Shown: positions 48,540-57,822, numbered from the stretch's first letter. The stretch is 64,000 bases of DNA from an uncultured Bradyrhizobium sp. (GCF_936943645.1 NZ_CAKZJO010000056.1:62001-126000); one strand, 5' to 3'. Notes: generated from the sequence alone by a model not told the origin. A program made the numbers and translations.

Positions 48540-50201
48540 ATGACCATCCGCAACAGCCGCACCGGCGGCCAGATCCTGATCGATCAGCTCGTCGCGCAAG
48601 GCGTCGAGCGCGTCACCTGCGTGCCGGGCGAGAGCTATCTTGCCGCGCTCGATGCGCTGCATGACAGCCCGATCGATGTCGTGATCTGCCGCGCCGAGGG
48701 CGGCGCCGCCATGATGGCGGAAGCCTATGGCAAGCTCACCGGACGGCCCGGTGTCTGCTTCGTCACCCGTGGCCCCGGTGCGACCAATGCCAGCCACGGC
48801 GTCCACATCGCGATGCAGGATTCGACGCCGATGATCCTGTTCGTCGGCCAGGTCGACACCGGCATGCGCGAGCGCGAGGCGTTTCAGGAGCTCGACTACA
48901 AGGCGGTGTTCGGCACCATGGCGAAATGGGCGGTCGAGATCGATCGCCCCGACCGCATTCCGGAGCTGGTCGCGCGCGCCTTCCGCGTCGCCATGCAGGG
49001 GCGCCCCGGTCCCGTCGTGATCGCACTGCCCGAGAACATGCTGACCGAGACCGCGGCCGTCGCCGACGCCATGCGCATCGAGCCGGCGGTGAGCTGGCCG
49101 GCTCCATTCGACATCGAGCGCGTGGGCGCGATGCTCGCGAGCGCAAAGGCGCCGCTTGTCATCCTTGGCGGCTCGCGCTGGACCGATGACGCGACCAAGA
49201 GCGTCGCCCGCTTTGCCGAGCGCTTCGACCTGCCGGTCGCGACTTCATTCCGCCGGGCCTCGCTGATCGACGCCGACCACTCACATTATGCTGGCGATCT
49301 CGGCATCGGGCCGAGCCCGGGCCTGAAGGCGCGCGTCGACAATGCCGATGTCATCCTGCTCATCGGCGGCCGCATGTCGGAGATGCCGTCCTCGTCCTAT
49401 ACGCTGCTCGACATTCCCAATCCGAAGCAGAAGCTGATCCACGTGCATCCCGGCTCCGAGGAGCTTGGCCGGGTCTATCAGCCTGAACTTGCGATCCAGG
49501 CGACGCCTGCCGCGTTTGCCGCGGCGGTCGAGACGCTGAAGCCATCAGGCGCGGTCGCCTGGAAGGGCGAAGCTGCCAAGGCGCACGCCGATTATCTCGC
49601 CTGGACCGACAAGGCGCGCGAGCTGCCGGGTACGTTCCAGTACGGCCAGGTCATGACCTGGCTGCGCGACCGGCTGCCGAAGGACGCCATCGTCTGCAAC
49701 GGCGCCGGCAACTACGCCGGCTGGATTCATCGCCATCACCGCTTCCACAGCTTTGCCGCGCAGCTCGCGCCGACCTCGGGCTCGATGGGTTACGGCGTGC
49801 CGGCGGGCGTGCTGGCGAAGCGGCAATATCCGGATCGCGTCGTCGTCGCCTTTGCCGGCGACGGCTGCTTCCTGATGAACGGCCAGGAGTTCGCGACCGC
49901 CGTGCAATACGACGCGCCGCTGGTCGTTATCGTCGTCGACAATTCGCAATACGGCACCATCCGCATGCATCAGGAGCGCGATTATCCCGGCCGCGTCGTC
50001 GGCACCCAGCTCAAGAACCCTGATTTCGCGATGTACGCCAAGGCATTCGGCGGTCATGGCGAGCGCGTCGAGCGCACCGAAGAGTTCGCACCTGCTTTCG
50101 AGCGCGCGCTGGCCTCGGGCAAGCCGTCGATCCTCCATTGCATCATCGACCCCCGCGCGATTTCGGTCGGCAAGGATTTCACGCCCGCGGTGAAGGCGTA
50201 A
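48540..50201 (+). CDS. Thiamine-pyrophosphate-dependent enzyme, acetolactate synthase-like
   Basis: The 553-residue enzyme has the three-domain plan of the decarboxylase/acetohydroxyacid synthase family. The activating Glu is Glu53 in CRAEGGAAMMAEAYGK. The TPP/Mg motif runs from GDG (440-442, AFAGDGCFLMNG) to Asn468 (VVDNSQYG). No small regulatory subunit gene (ilvN-like) is adjacent, so a catabolic keto-acid decarboxylase or carboligase is more likely than biosynthetic acetolactate synthase. The ATG at 48540 has GAGGGAG upstream. A DadA-like gene follows after 4 nt. Reaction inferred only. Confidence 0.88.
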   Translation: MTIRNSRTGGQILIDQLVAQGVERVTCVPGESYLAALDALHDSPIDVVICRAEGGAAMMAEAYGKLTGRPGVCFVTRGPGATNASHGVHIAMQDSTPMILFVGQVDTGMREREAFQELDYKAVFGTMAKWAVEIDRPDRIPELVARAFRVAMQGRPGPVVIALPENMLTETAAVADAMRIEPAVSWPAPFDIERVGAMLASAKAPLVILGGSRWTDDATKSVARFAERFDLPVATSFRRASLIDADHSHYAGDLGIGPSPGLKARVDNADVILLIGGRMSEMPSSSYTLLDIPNPKQKLIHVHPGSEELGRVYQPELAIQATPAAFAAAVETLKPSGAVAWKGEAAKAHADYLAWTDKARELPGTFQYGQVMTWLRDRLPKDAIVCNGAGNYAGWIHRHHRFHSFAAQLAPTSGSMGYGVPAGVLAKRQYPDRVVVAFAGDGCFLMNGQEFATAVQYDAPLVVIVVDNSQYGTIRMHQERDYPGRVVGTQLKNPDFAMYAKAFGGHGERVERTEEFAPAFERALASGKPSILHCIIDPRAISVGKDFTPAVKA

Positions 50202-50205
50202 GGCG

Positions 50206-51471
50206 ATGGCGGCCGGTCGCCACGTTGCGATCATCGGCGCGGGCGCGGTCGGCGTCATCAGCGCCATCGAGGCGCTGCGCGAGGGCCATCGCGTCACCCT
50301 GATCGATCCCGGTGAGCCCGGCGGCGAACAGGCGGCGAGCTACGGCAATGCCGGCTGGCTGTCGTCGCATTCGGTGATCCCGCCGGCCGAGCCCGGCGTT
50401 TGGAAGAAGGTGCCGGGCTATCTGATGGACCCGCTCGGTCCGCTCGCGATCCGCTGGTCCTATTTGCCGCGGGCGCTGCCGTGGCTGGTCAAGTATCTGC
50501 TCTCGGGCTGGACCCCCGCGCGCGTCGAGAAGACAGCGTTTGCGCTGCGCGATCTGCTCAAGGACGCGCCGCTGCTGCATCGGAAGCTCGCGGAGGAAGC
50601 TGGTGTCCCCGAGCTGGTCGAGCGCAACGGTGTGATGCATGTGTTTCCGTCGCGCGGCAATTTCGACAACGATCTCGGCTGGCGCCTGCGCAAGAAGGTC
50701 GGCGTCGAATGGCTGGAGCTCAGCGCCGATGAAATGCGCCAGCGCGAGCCGGACCTGCATCCGCGCTACACTTTTGGCGTCGTGGTGGAGGAGGCCGGCC
50801 GCTGTCGCGATCCCGGCGCTTATGTCGCCGCGCTCGCCAATCATGCCTTTGCCAGCGGCGTCAAGCATGTGCGGGCCAAGGCGACCGGCTTGAAACTTGA
50901 TGGCGGCAAGCTCGTAGCCGTTCTCACCGAGAGCGGCGAGATTGCTTGCGATGCCGCTGTCGTCGCCGCCGGTGCCCGCTCGAAACAGCTCACCGCATCG
51001 GTCGGCGATCCCCTGCCGCTGGAGACCGAGCGCGGCTATCACGTCATGATCGAGAATCCGGAAGTCGGCCCGCGCAGCTCGATGATGGCGTCCGATGCCA
51101 AGATGGTGGTGAACTGGACCAACAAGGGCCTGCGCGCTGCCGGCACGGTCGAGATCGCGGGCCTCGAGGCTGCGCCGAACTGGAAGCGTGCCGAGATCCT
51201 GCGGGATCATCTCCTCGGCATGTTCCCGAAACTGCCGAAGGACATCCCGGCCTCGCGTATCAAGACCTGGTTCGGGCATCGGCCGAGCATGCCGGATGGA
51301 CGTCCCTGCATCGGCTATGCACGCGCCTCGCGCGATATCGTCTATGCTTTCGGCCACGGCCATGTCGGCCTGGTCGGCTCGGCCCGTACCGGCCGGCTCG
51401 TCGCGCAGCTTCTCAGCGGCAAGCAGCCGGAAATTCCGCTCGCCCCGTTTTCGCCCGAACGTTTCCTCTGA
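50206..51471 (+). CDS. FAD-dependent D-amino acid dehydrogenase-like protein (DadA type)
   Basis: The 421-residue flavoprotein has the FAD fold at the N-terminus (VAIIGAGAVGVISAIEALREGH, about 6-27) and the C-terminal GHGHVGLVGSARTGRLVA that closes the cofactor site, as in DadA. Members oxidise D-amino acids to 2-keto acids and pass electrons to the respiratory chain. It starts 4 nt after the TPP enzyme and is followed after 9 nt by an Asp/Glu racemase-family gene. A D-amino acid route is therefore plausible: racemisation, oxidative deamination, then decarboxylation or reduction of the keto acid. Substrate specificity is not visible. Confidence 0.88.
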   Translation: MAAGRHVAIIGAGAVGVISAIEALREGHRVTLIDPGEPGGEQAASYGNAGWLSSHSVIPPAEPGVWKKVPGYLMDPLGPLAIRWSYLPRALPWLVKYLLSGWTPARVEKTAFALRDLLKDAPLLHRKLAEEAGVPELVERNGVMHVFPSRGNFDNDLGWRLRKKVGVEWLELSADEMRQREPDLHPRYTFGVVVEEAGRCRDPGAYVAALANHAFASGVKHVRAKATGLKLDGGKLVAVLTESGEIACDAAVVAAGARSKQLTASVGDPLPLETERGYHVMIENPEVGPRSSMMASDAKMVVNWTNKGLRAAGTVEIAGLEAAPNWKRAEILRDHLLGMFPKLPKDIPASRIKTWFGHRPSMPDGRPCIGYARASRDIVYAFGHGHVGLVGSARTGRLVAQLLSGKQPEIPLAPFSPERFL

Positions 51472-51480
51472 GGTCGCATC

Positions 51481-52224
51481 ATGACCCATTCAGCCCATTC
51501 GCCCTCCCGCATCGCCCGTGGCGGCAAGGCCATCTATGGTGCGCCGCTCGGCATTTTAATGCTGGAAGCGCGCTTCCCCCGCATTCCCGGCGACATGGGT
51601 AACGGCACGACCTGGCCTTTTCCCGTGCTCTATCGCGTGGTGAGCGGGGCCTCGCCCGAGAAGGTGGTGCTGAAGGGCGCGGCAGGACTGCTTCCTGACT
51701 TCATCGATGCCGCGAAGGACCTGGTGCGGCTCGGGGCCGAGGCCATCACCACCAATTGCGGCTTCCTCTCGCTGTTTCAGAAGGAGATCGCGGCTGCCGT
51801 CGGCGTCCCCGTTGCGACCTCCTCGCTGATGCAGGTGCCGTGGGTGCAGGCGACGCTGCCGCCGGGCAAGCGCGTCGGTCTCGTCACGGTATCGGGCTCG
51901 ACCCTGACGCCGGCCCATCTCGAAGGTGCCGGCGTGCCGCTCGACACGCCGCTGGTCGGCACCGAGAACGGCAAGGAGTTCTTTCGCGTCCTGATCAAGG
52001 CCGAGAAGGACGACATGGACATCGCGCAGGCCGAGCGTGACGTGGTCGAGGCCGGCAAGGAGCTTGTCGCGAAAAACCCCGACGTCGGCGCCATCGTGCT
52101 CGAATGCACCAATATGCCACCTTACGCGGCCGCGCTTCAGGCCGAGGTCGGACTGCCGGTTTATGACATTTATTCGATGATCACCTGGTTTCATGCCGGA
52201 CTGCGCCCGCGCGTCTTTGCTTGA
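51481..52224 (+). CDS. Asp/Glu/hydantoin racemase-superfamily protein
   Basis: The 247-residue protein is in the aspartate/glutamate racemase superfamily. Both catalytic cysteines are present, Cys93 in ITTNCGFLSLF and Cys209 in VLECTNMPPYA, so a racemase or a maleate isomerase-like activity is possible. The N-terminal YGAPLGILMLEARFPRIPGD differs from typical aspartate racemases and defines a subgroup without assigned substrate that I know of. The operon position next to a DadA-like oxidase suggests amino-acid racemisation. The gene after it is the GntR regulator, 102 nt away. Confidence 0.85.
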   Translation: MTHSAHSPSRIARGGKAIYGAPLGILMLEARFPRIPGDMGNGTTWPFPVLYRVVSGASPEKVVLKGAAGLLPDFIDAAKDLVRLGAEAITTNCGFLSLFQKEIAAAVGVPVATSSLMQVPWVQATLPPGKRVGLVTVSGSTLTPAHLEGAGVPLDTPLVGTENGKEFFRVLIKAEKDDMDIAQAERDVVEAGKELVAKNPDVGAIVLECTNMPPYAAALQAEVGLPVYDIYSMITWFHAGLRPRVFA

Positions 52225-52326
52225 TTCCGATCATCGCAAAGGCTTGAACAACCTGTGCTGGATGTCTCCGGTGCATTGCTATCGCCCGCGGCCCCGTTAT
52301 ATTCGCCTTGAGCACAATTGCAGCTG

Positions 52327-53031
52327 ATGAAGAGCAACGTGGAACTGGCTTCCGACAGCATCGTCGATCGCGTCTATGAACAGCTCAAGGCGATGGCCGT
52401 GACTTATGCGTTCAAGCCGGGCGAGCGGCTCAACGAAGGCGAACTGGCCAAGCGGCTCGGCGTCAGCCGCACGCCGCTCCGCGAGGCGCTCAACCGACTC
52501 AACACCGAGGGGTTTCTGCGCTTCGCGCCGGGCAAGGGCTTCTTCTGCCGGGAGCTGGACGCGCAGGAGATCTTCGATCTCTACGAGCTGCGCAAGTCGA
52601 TCGAGGTGGCCTCGATCCGCCTCGCCATCAAGCGCGCCAGGGACGAGGATATCGATGCGCTGCTGAAATTTCTCGAAGCCACGGGTCCCGATCCCGGCGA
52701 GCGCTCCTCGCTGGAGCAGGTCGAGCTCGACGAGACTTTTCACGAACGGCTGATGGCGATGTCGAGCAATTCAGAGATGCTGCGCGTTTTGCGCAACGTC
52801 AACGCCCGCATCCGCTTCGTGCGCTGGATCGACATGGACCGCGTCAACCGCTCCAGCACGCAAGGCGAGCACCGCGCTGTGCTCGAAGGCCTCAAGGCCC
52901 GCGACGAGGAGGCTTGCGTTTCCGTGCTGGAAAAGCACATCGACCGCCGCCTCGACCGCATCACCGCCGCGATCAAGGAAGGCTACGCGCAGATCTACAT
53001 GCCGGCCGCGGCAAGGCCGGCGACGAATTGA
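52327..53031 (+). CDS. GntR-family regulator with FCD domain
   Basis: The 234-residue regulator has an N-terminal winged helix (10-75), with RLNEGELAKRLGVSRTPLRE, and an FCD domain (about 85-215), with ELRKSIEVASIRLAI and DETFHERLMAMSSN. The start is the ATG at 52327; a TTG three codons upstream is less likely. It lies within the run of keto-acid genes and upstream of an SDR gene on the same strand, so it probably regulates the operon, perhaps through the GTATAC site at 47422-47427. The inducer is unknown. Confidence 0.9.
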   Translation: MKSNVELASDSIVDRVYEQLKAMAVTYAFKPGERLNEGELAKRLGVSRTPLREALNRLNTEGFLRFAPGKGFFCRELDAQEIFDLYELRKSIEVASIRLAIKRARDEDIDALLKFLEATGPDPGERSSLEQVELDETFHERLMAMSSNSEMLRVLRNVNARIRFVRWIDMDRVNRSSTQGEHRAVLEGLKARDEEACVSVLEKHIDRRLDRITAAIKEGYAQIYMPAAARPATN

Positions 53032-53069
53032 GCTCTGACCCGGCGTCGTGGTTTGAAGGAGGCGTAAAC

Positions 53070-53849
53070 ATGAAGCTCGAGGGCAAGGTCGCCGCCATCA
53101 CCGGCGCAGCACGCGGCATCGGCAAGGCCTGCGCGAAGAGATTCCTGGACGACGGCGTCAAGGTCGTCATCTCGGACGTCGATGCCGAGGGCCTCGCCGC
53201 CACGGCTGCGGAGCTCGGGCGTCCCGATGCCTTGCGCACCATCGTCGGCAATGTCGCCAGGCGCGCTGATGTGGACCAGCTCGTTGCCACTGCCGTGAAG
53301 GAATTCGGCCGGCTCGACATCATGGTCAACAATGCCGGCGTCGCTCGCAACCGCGACATCCTCGACATCACCGAAGAGGAGTTCGACGAGATCATCGGCA
53401 TCAACCTGAAAGGCGCGTTCTTCGGCGTGCAGGCGGCCGCGAAGCAGATGATCGCGCAAGGCGGCGGCGGGGTCATCATCAACATGTCCTCGGTGAACGC
53501 GCTGCTGGCGATCCCGGCGCTGGCGACCTATGCGATGTCCAAGGGCGGCATGAAGCAGCTGACTTCGGTCGCCGCCGTCGCGCTCGCCCCCCACAACATC
53601 CGCGTCGTCGCGGTCGGGCCGGGCACGATCCTGACCGACATGGTGGCGTCGTCGATCTATACCTCGGAGGATGCGCGCAAGACCGTGATGTCACGCACGC
53701 CGGCGGGGCGTGGCGGCGAGCCGAGCGAGGTGGCGTCGGTCGTGGCGTTCCTCGCCAGTGACGATGCGTCCTACATCACCGGGCAGACGATCTATCCGGA
53801 TGGTGGGCGGCTTATCCTGAATTACACGGTGCCGGTGAAGGACAAGTAG
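53070..53849 (+). CDS. SDR-family oxidoreductase
   Basis: The 259-residue classical short-chain dehydrogenase has the cofactor motif TGAARGIG (11-18), the NNAG motif (VNNAGVARN), the catalytic Ser in INMSSVNAL, and YAMSK as Tyr-x-x-x-Lys. The C-terminal GQTIYPDGGRLILN is usual for the family. AAGGAGG precedes the ATG at 53070. It follows the GntR gene by 38 nt and is the last gene of the + strand run. Oxidation or reduction of an alcohol or aldehyde arising from the TPP-enzyme reaction is possible but not shown. Confidence 0.92.
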   Translation: MKLEGKVAAITGAARGIGKACAKRFLDDGVKVVISDVDAEGLAATAAELGRPDALRTIVGNVARRADVDQLVATAVKEFGRLDIMVNNAGVARNRDILDITEEEFDEIIGINLKGAFFGVQAAAKQMIAQGGGGVIINMSSVNALLAIPALATYAMSKGGMKQLTSVAAVALAPHNIRVVAVGPGTILTDMVASSIYTSEDARKTVMSRTPAGRGGEPSEVASVVAFLASDDASYITGQTIYPDGGRLILNYTVPVKDK

Positions 53850-53869
53850 TGGACAGAAGCCTCTCGGTC

Positions 53870-53953
53870 GTCATGCCCGGGCTTGTCCCGGGCATCCACG
53901 TCGTTCGGCAATCGCGGTGACGCGTGGATGGCCGGGACAAGCCCGGCCATGAC
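53870..53953. repeat. Dispersed palindromic repeat, family A, copy 2
   Basis: The arms GTCATGCCCGGGCTTGTCCC and GGGACAAGCCCGGCCATGAC enclose about 45 nt. It is the same family as 16727-16810 and 60533-60616, and lies between two convergent genes. Confidence 0.92.
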
Positions 53954-53969
53954 GGCTTGGGCTCGCCCC

Positions 53970-54764
53970 TCATTCCGCCGCGACATTGATCCCGTGACCC
54001 AGCCGCTTCGAGATGCTGCCGGCGCAATCGCGTAGCGCGTGCGCGATCGGGCTGTCCCAGCGCGCATCGAACGTGCCTTCGGGCCCCATCGCGGTGATCA
54101 CCAGCGCGACATGGCCGGAATGATCGAACACGGGCGCGGAGAAGGCGTTGACGCCGGGCAGGGGATCGCCGAGCGCGCGGGCGAGGCCGTGCTTGCGCAC
54201 CTCGGTCAGCATCTCCGCGACCTTGGCGCCCTTCACGGCGCGCTTGGGATTGTAACCGACGCCATGACGGTCGAGGCCGCTCTCGAGCGCGGCGTTGATC
54301 GTCTTCTCCGGCAGGAACGCCGCAAAGGCCCGGCCGGTTGCTGTCTCCAGCAGCGCCATCACCGAGCCGACGCGCATGACGATGTGCACCGGCTGGGCGG
54401 GCTCTTCGAGCTGGACCACGGTCGGCCCGTGCGTGCCCCAGACCGCGAGCGAGACCGCATGTCCGATCTGGCTCGCCAGCGCGGCGATCTTCGGCCTTGC
54501 GATGCGCACGCCGGAGAGCCGGCGCAGGCTGATCAGGCCGAGCTCCAGCGCCAGCGCGCCGATCTCGTAGCGGCCGGTGGTCTGGTCCTGCTCGATCAGG
54601 CCGATGCGAGAGAAGCTGGCGAGATAGGGATGCGCCTTGGCCGGCGTCATGCCTGCCTCGCGCGCGAGATCGCGCAGCATCATCGGCTCGCCGCTGCGGG
54701 CAAGCGCCCGGAGCAGTTCTCCGCCGACCTCGATCGACTGGATGCCGCGACTCTCTCTCTTCAT
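53970..54764 (-). CDS. IclR-family regulator
   Basis: The 264-residue regulator has an N-terminal winged helix (about 8-70), with MLRDLAREAGMTPAKAHPYLAS as the helix-turn-helix, and a C-terminal GAF-like ligand domain (about 85-255), with TATGRAFAAFLPE and VNAFSAPVFDHSGHVALVI. It is the third gene of a minus-strand run, 18 nt downstream of the flavoprotein gene. It therefore probably regulates the substrate-binding protein/flavoprotein operon. Confidence 0.92.
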   Translation of the reverse strand: MKRESRGIQSIEVGGELLRALARSGEPMMLRDLAREAGMTPAKAHPYLASFSRIGLIEQDQTTGRYEIGALALELGLISLRRLSGVRIARPKIAALASQIGHAVSLAVWGTHGPTVVQLEEPAQPVHIVMRVGSVMALLETATGRAFAAFLPEKTINAALESGLDRHGVGYNPKRAVKGAKVAEMLTEVRKHGLARALGDPLPGVNAFSAPVFDHSGHVALVITAMGPEGTFDARWDSPIAHALRDCAGSISKRLGHGINVAAE

Positions 54765-54782
54765 GCGCCTCCAGGCGTTGGC

Positions 54783-56516
54783 TTACGCCGGGTCGCGCTT
54801 TCCGGCGCTGTCGGCGAGATGACGCCCGGCAATGTAGCCGAAGGTCAGCGCCGGCCCAAGCGTGATGCCGGCGCCGGGATAATTGCCGCCCATGATGCTC
54901 GCCATGTCGTTGCCGGCGGCATAGAGGCCGGGAATGACGCGGCCCTCGGCATCCAGCGCCCGCGCATTCGCGTCGGTGACGATGCCGGCATAGGTGCCGA
55001 GATCGCCGATCACCATCTTGATGGCGTAGAATGGGCCGTTCTCGATCGGCGCGATGCAGGGATTGGGGCCATGCATGGCGTCGCCCTGGTAACGGTTATA
55101 GGCCTTCGAGCCCTTGCCGAAGGCGGCGTCGTGGCCCTGTGGCGCGGTCGCATTGAACTGCTTGATCGTCTCGACGAAGGATTTTGCATCGATGCCGGCC
55201 TTCGCCGCCAGCGCTTCCAGCGTATCGCCGCGCATGAGGTAGCCGGTCTCGAGGTGGTGACCCAGCGGCATCGGGAACGGCGGCACGCAGCCGAGGCCGT
55301 ATTTGCGTAGCGTCGGGTGATCGCAGATGAGATAGGCCGCGATCTCCTCGCCCGGCTTGGCGGCCTTGATCATGGCCTGGACGAAGTCGTGATAGGAATT
55401 TCCCTCATTGGCAAAGCGCTTGCCGTCGCGCATCACGGCGATCACGCCGGGCTTGGCCCGGTCGATGAAATGCGGCATCACGCCCTTCGAGCCGTCCTTG
55501 CGCGTGGTCAGCGACACCGGCACCCAGGCCGCCGCATTCGGCAGGCGATCCTCGACATGCCCGCCGGCGCTTTCGGCGAGCCGCAGACCGTCGCCGGTGT
55601 TGCCGGTCGGCCCCGGAGAATAATGCTCATTGCCGGTCGGTGCATGCGGGAACATTTTTCTGCGCCGCTCGACGTCATGCGGGAAACCGCCGCAGGCGAG
55701 CACGACGCCGCGGCGCGCCCGGACACGCACGTCGCGGCCTTCGCGCGACACGATGGCGCCGGTGACCGCGCCGTCCTCGACCGTCAGCTCGCGCACCGGC
55801 GAGGACAGCCACATCGGAATCTTCAGGTCGAGCGCGGATTTGGCGAGGCGCCCGGCGAGCGCATTGCCGTTGGTCAGCGTCATGCCGCGGCCATAGCGCA
55901 GCACGTCCATCAGGTGACGCGACAGGCGCTTTGCGACGTAGACCGCCGAGGTCAGCGACTTCGTCACCCGCATGAAGTGGATGATCTCCTTGCCGCTTCC
56001 GAGCATCATGCCGAACACGGTGAGCTCGGGCAGGGGCATGCCCAGCGTCTTGATGAGGCCGCCGAGCTCGCGGCCGTCAAACGGGCGCGTCACCATGGAA
56101 CGGCCGCCCTGCGCGCCGCCCGGCGCCTCCGCGTGATAATCCGGAAACACCAGCGGCATGTCGAAGCGCAGCGCCGTCTTGGTGGTGAAGAAATCGACCG
56201 CCTCGGGGCCGGCGCTGAGGAAAGCATCGACACGTGCCGCATCGTAATTATTGCCGGCCTCGTGCCGCAGATAGGTGCTGGCCTGCTCCGGCGTCTCCGC
56301 GATGCCATAGGCCTTCGCCAGCGAGGTGCCGGGAATCCACAGCCAGCCACCGGAGCGGGCGGTGGTGCCGCCGAAGCGCGGGTCCTTTTCGACGATCAGC
56401 ACATTCAGGCCGCGGGCGGCCGCGGTGATCGCGGCCGACATGCCGGAGCAACCCGATCCGGCCACGAGCACGTCGCACTCGTAAGTCTCAATTGCGCTAT
56501 GCTCGTTGCCGGTCAT
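54783..56516 (-). CDS. FAD-dependent dehydrogenase, 3-ketosteroid delta1-dehydrogenase-like
   Basis: The 577-residue flavoprotein belongs to the FAD_binding_2/fumarate reductase-KstD family. The FAD motif is VLVAGSGCSGMSAAITAA (about 16-33), followed by GGTTARSGGWLWIPG. The C-terminal part has GLYAAGNDMASIMGGNYPG and GPALTFGYIAGRH, characteristic of KstD-type proteins. Members introduce a double bond into steroids or oxidise other cyclic ketones. No steroid genes are adjacent; instead there is an ABC binding protein for branched-chain amino-acid-like ligands and an IclR regulator. The substrate therefore remains open. No signal peptide is seen. Confidence 0.88.
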   Translation of the reverse strand: MTGNEHSAIETYECDVLVAGSGCSGMSAAITAAARGLNVLIVEKDPRFGGTTARSGGWLWIPGTSLAKAYGIAETPEQASTYLRHEAGNNYDAARVDAFLSAGPEAVDFFTTKTALRFDMPLVFPDYHAEAPGGAQGGRSMVTRPFDGRELGGLIKTLGMPLPELTVFGMMLGSGKEIIHFMRVTKSLTSAVYVAKRLSRHLMDVLRYGRGMTLTNGNALAGRLAKSALDLKIPMWLSSPVRELTVEDGAVTGAIVSREGRDVRVRARRGVVLACGGFPHDVERRRKMFPHAPTGNEHYSPGPTGNTGDGLRLAESAGGHVEDRLPNAAAWVPVSLTTRKDGSKGVMPHFIDRAKPGVIAVMRDGKRFANEGNSYHDFVQAMIKAAKPGEEIAAYLICDHPTLRKYGLGCVPPFPMPLGHHLETGYLMRGDTLEALAAKAGIDAKSFVETIKQFNATAPQGHDAAFGKGSKAYNRYQGDAMHGPNPCIAPIENGPFYAIKMVIGDLGTYAGIVTDANARALDAEGRVIPGLYAAGNDMASIMGGNYPGAGITLGPALTFGYIAGRHLADSAGKRDPA

Positions 56517-56523
56517 CTCAGCC

Positions 56524-57738
56524 TCACTTCTTCAGGAGCGGACATTTGGACTCGGAGACCGGGCGGAAGGCGTCCTCGCCCTTCACGGTCTTGACGATGT
56601 CCAGATAGTCCCACGGCTCCTTCGACTGCTCGGGCGCCTTCACCTTGGCGAGATACATGTCGCGGATGACGCGGCCGTCCTCGCGCAGCTTGCCGCCGTG
56701 GACGAATGTATCCTCGATCGGCAGCTCGCGCATCTTGGCCATTACCTTGGCCGGATCGTCGGTGCCGGCGGCCTTGATACCCTTCAGATAGTGCAGCACC
56801 GAGCCGTAGACGCCGGTGTGGATCATGGTCGGCATCACCTTGGTGCGCTCGTAGAACTTCTTGGACCAGGCACGCGTCGCCTCGTCCATGGCCCAGTACG
56901 ACGCCGTCGTCATGTAGGTGCCCTGCGCGGCCTTGAGGCCGACCGCGTGCACGTCGGTGTCGAACATCAAGAGGCCGACCAGCTTCTGGCCGCCCTGGAC
57001 CAGGCCGAACTCGCCGGACTGCTTGATGGCGTTGTCGGTGTCCTGGCCGGCATTGGCGAAGGCGACCACGTCGGCTTTCGAGCTCTGCGCCTGCAGCGCG
57101 AACGAGGAAAAGTCCGCGGTGTTGGTCGGATGCTTGACGCCGCCGAGCACCTTGCCGCCCATTTCGTTGATGAAGCGGGTCGCGTCCTTTTCGAGCTGCT
57201 GGCCGAAGGCGTAGTCGGCCGTGATGAAGTACCAGGACTTGCCGCCCTCCTTGATCACGGCGGAGGCCGTCACCTTTGACAGCGCGTAGGTGTCGTAGGT
57301 GAAGTGCACGGTGTTCGGGCTGCACAGCTCGTCGGTCAGGGAGCTGGCGCCGGGGCCGGAGAGCAGGGCGATCTTGTTGCGCTCGCGGACCATGTTGTGC
57401 ACGGCGATCGCGATGCCGGAATTGGGGATGTCGACGACGGCGTCGACCTTGCCGTTGTCGAACCAGCCGCGCACGATCTGCACGCCGACGTCGGTCTTCA
57501 TCTGGTGGTCGGCGCTGATGATCTCGATCGGCTTGCCGAGCACGGTCGGCCCGAACTCCTCCACCGCCATCTTGGCGGCCTCGACCGAGCCCGGTCCTGA
57601 ATTGTCGCGGCCCCAGCTCGACAGATCCGTCAGCACGCCGATCCGCACTGCGTCGTCGGAGACTTGCGCGGTGGCGGCAGTGGTCAAGGCATTCGAAGTC
57701 ATGGCCGCGAGCATGGCGCAGGCCAGAAGCCCTCTCAT
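56524..57738 (-). CDS. ABC transporter substrate-binding protein, branched-chain amino acid (LivJ/K) type
   Basis: The 404-residue exported receptor has a Sec signal of about 24 residues (ending TTAATAQ). The mature domain opens VRIGVLTDLSSWGRDNSGPG and contains YDTYALSKVTASAVIKEGGKSW and DYAFGQQLEKDATRF, features of the peripla_BP_6 family. Relatives bind branched-chain amino acids, amides, aromatic acids or similar. The matching permease and ATPase genes are not in the window. The gene is first in an operon with the KstD-like flavoprotein (7 nt gap) and IclR. A good promoter lies about 60 nt upstream. Confidence 0.92.
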   Translation of the reverse strand: MRGLLACAMLAAMTSNALTTAATAQVSDDAVRIGVLTDLSSWGRDNSGPGSVEAAKMAVEEFGPTVLGKPIEIISADHQMKTDVGVQIVRGWFDNGKVDAVVDIPNSGIAIAVHNMVRERNKIALLSGPGASSLTDELCSPNTVHFTYDTYALSKVTASAVIKEGGKSWYFITADYAFGQQLEKDATRFINEMGGKVLGGVKHPTNTADFSSFALQAQSSKADVVAFANAGQDTDNAIKQSGEFGLVQGGQKLVGLLMFDTDVHAVGLKAAQGTYMTTASYWAMDEATRAWSKKFYERTKVMPTMIHTGVYGSVLHYLKGIKAAGTDDPAKVMAKMRELPIEDTFVHGGKLREDGRVIRDMYLAKVKAPEQSKEPWDYLDIVKTVKGEDAFRPVSESKCPLLKK

Positions 57739-57794
57739 GGTTGTTCCCTCTCTCTTATTGGCCGCATGGTGCGGCTGGTCGCTTTGGAGGTAAA

Positions 57795-57822
57795 TTAGAT
57801 ATCAGCGAATTAGTTTGTCAAT
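57795..57822 (-). promoter_or_regulatory. Sigma-70-type promoter for substrate-binding protein operon
   Basis: On the minus strand a perfect TTGACA (57822-57817) is followed after 16 nt by TCTAAT (57800-57795), which matches TATAAT in five of six positions. The transcript would start about 50 nt before the gene at 57738. The spacer and downstream repeats of ATTAG/CTAAT may also hold the IclR operator. Confidence 0.7.

Noticed and set aside
48540..50201. Biosynthetic acetolactate synthase large subunit (ilvB/ilvI)
   Set aside because: There is no adjacent small subunit or ilvC, and the neighbours are catabolic oxidases and racemases, so a biosynthetic name is not justified.
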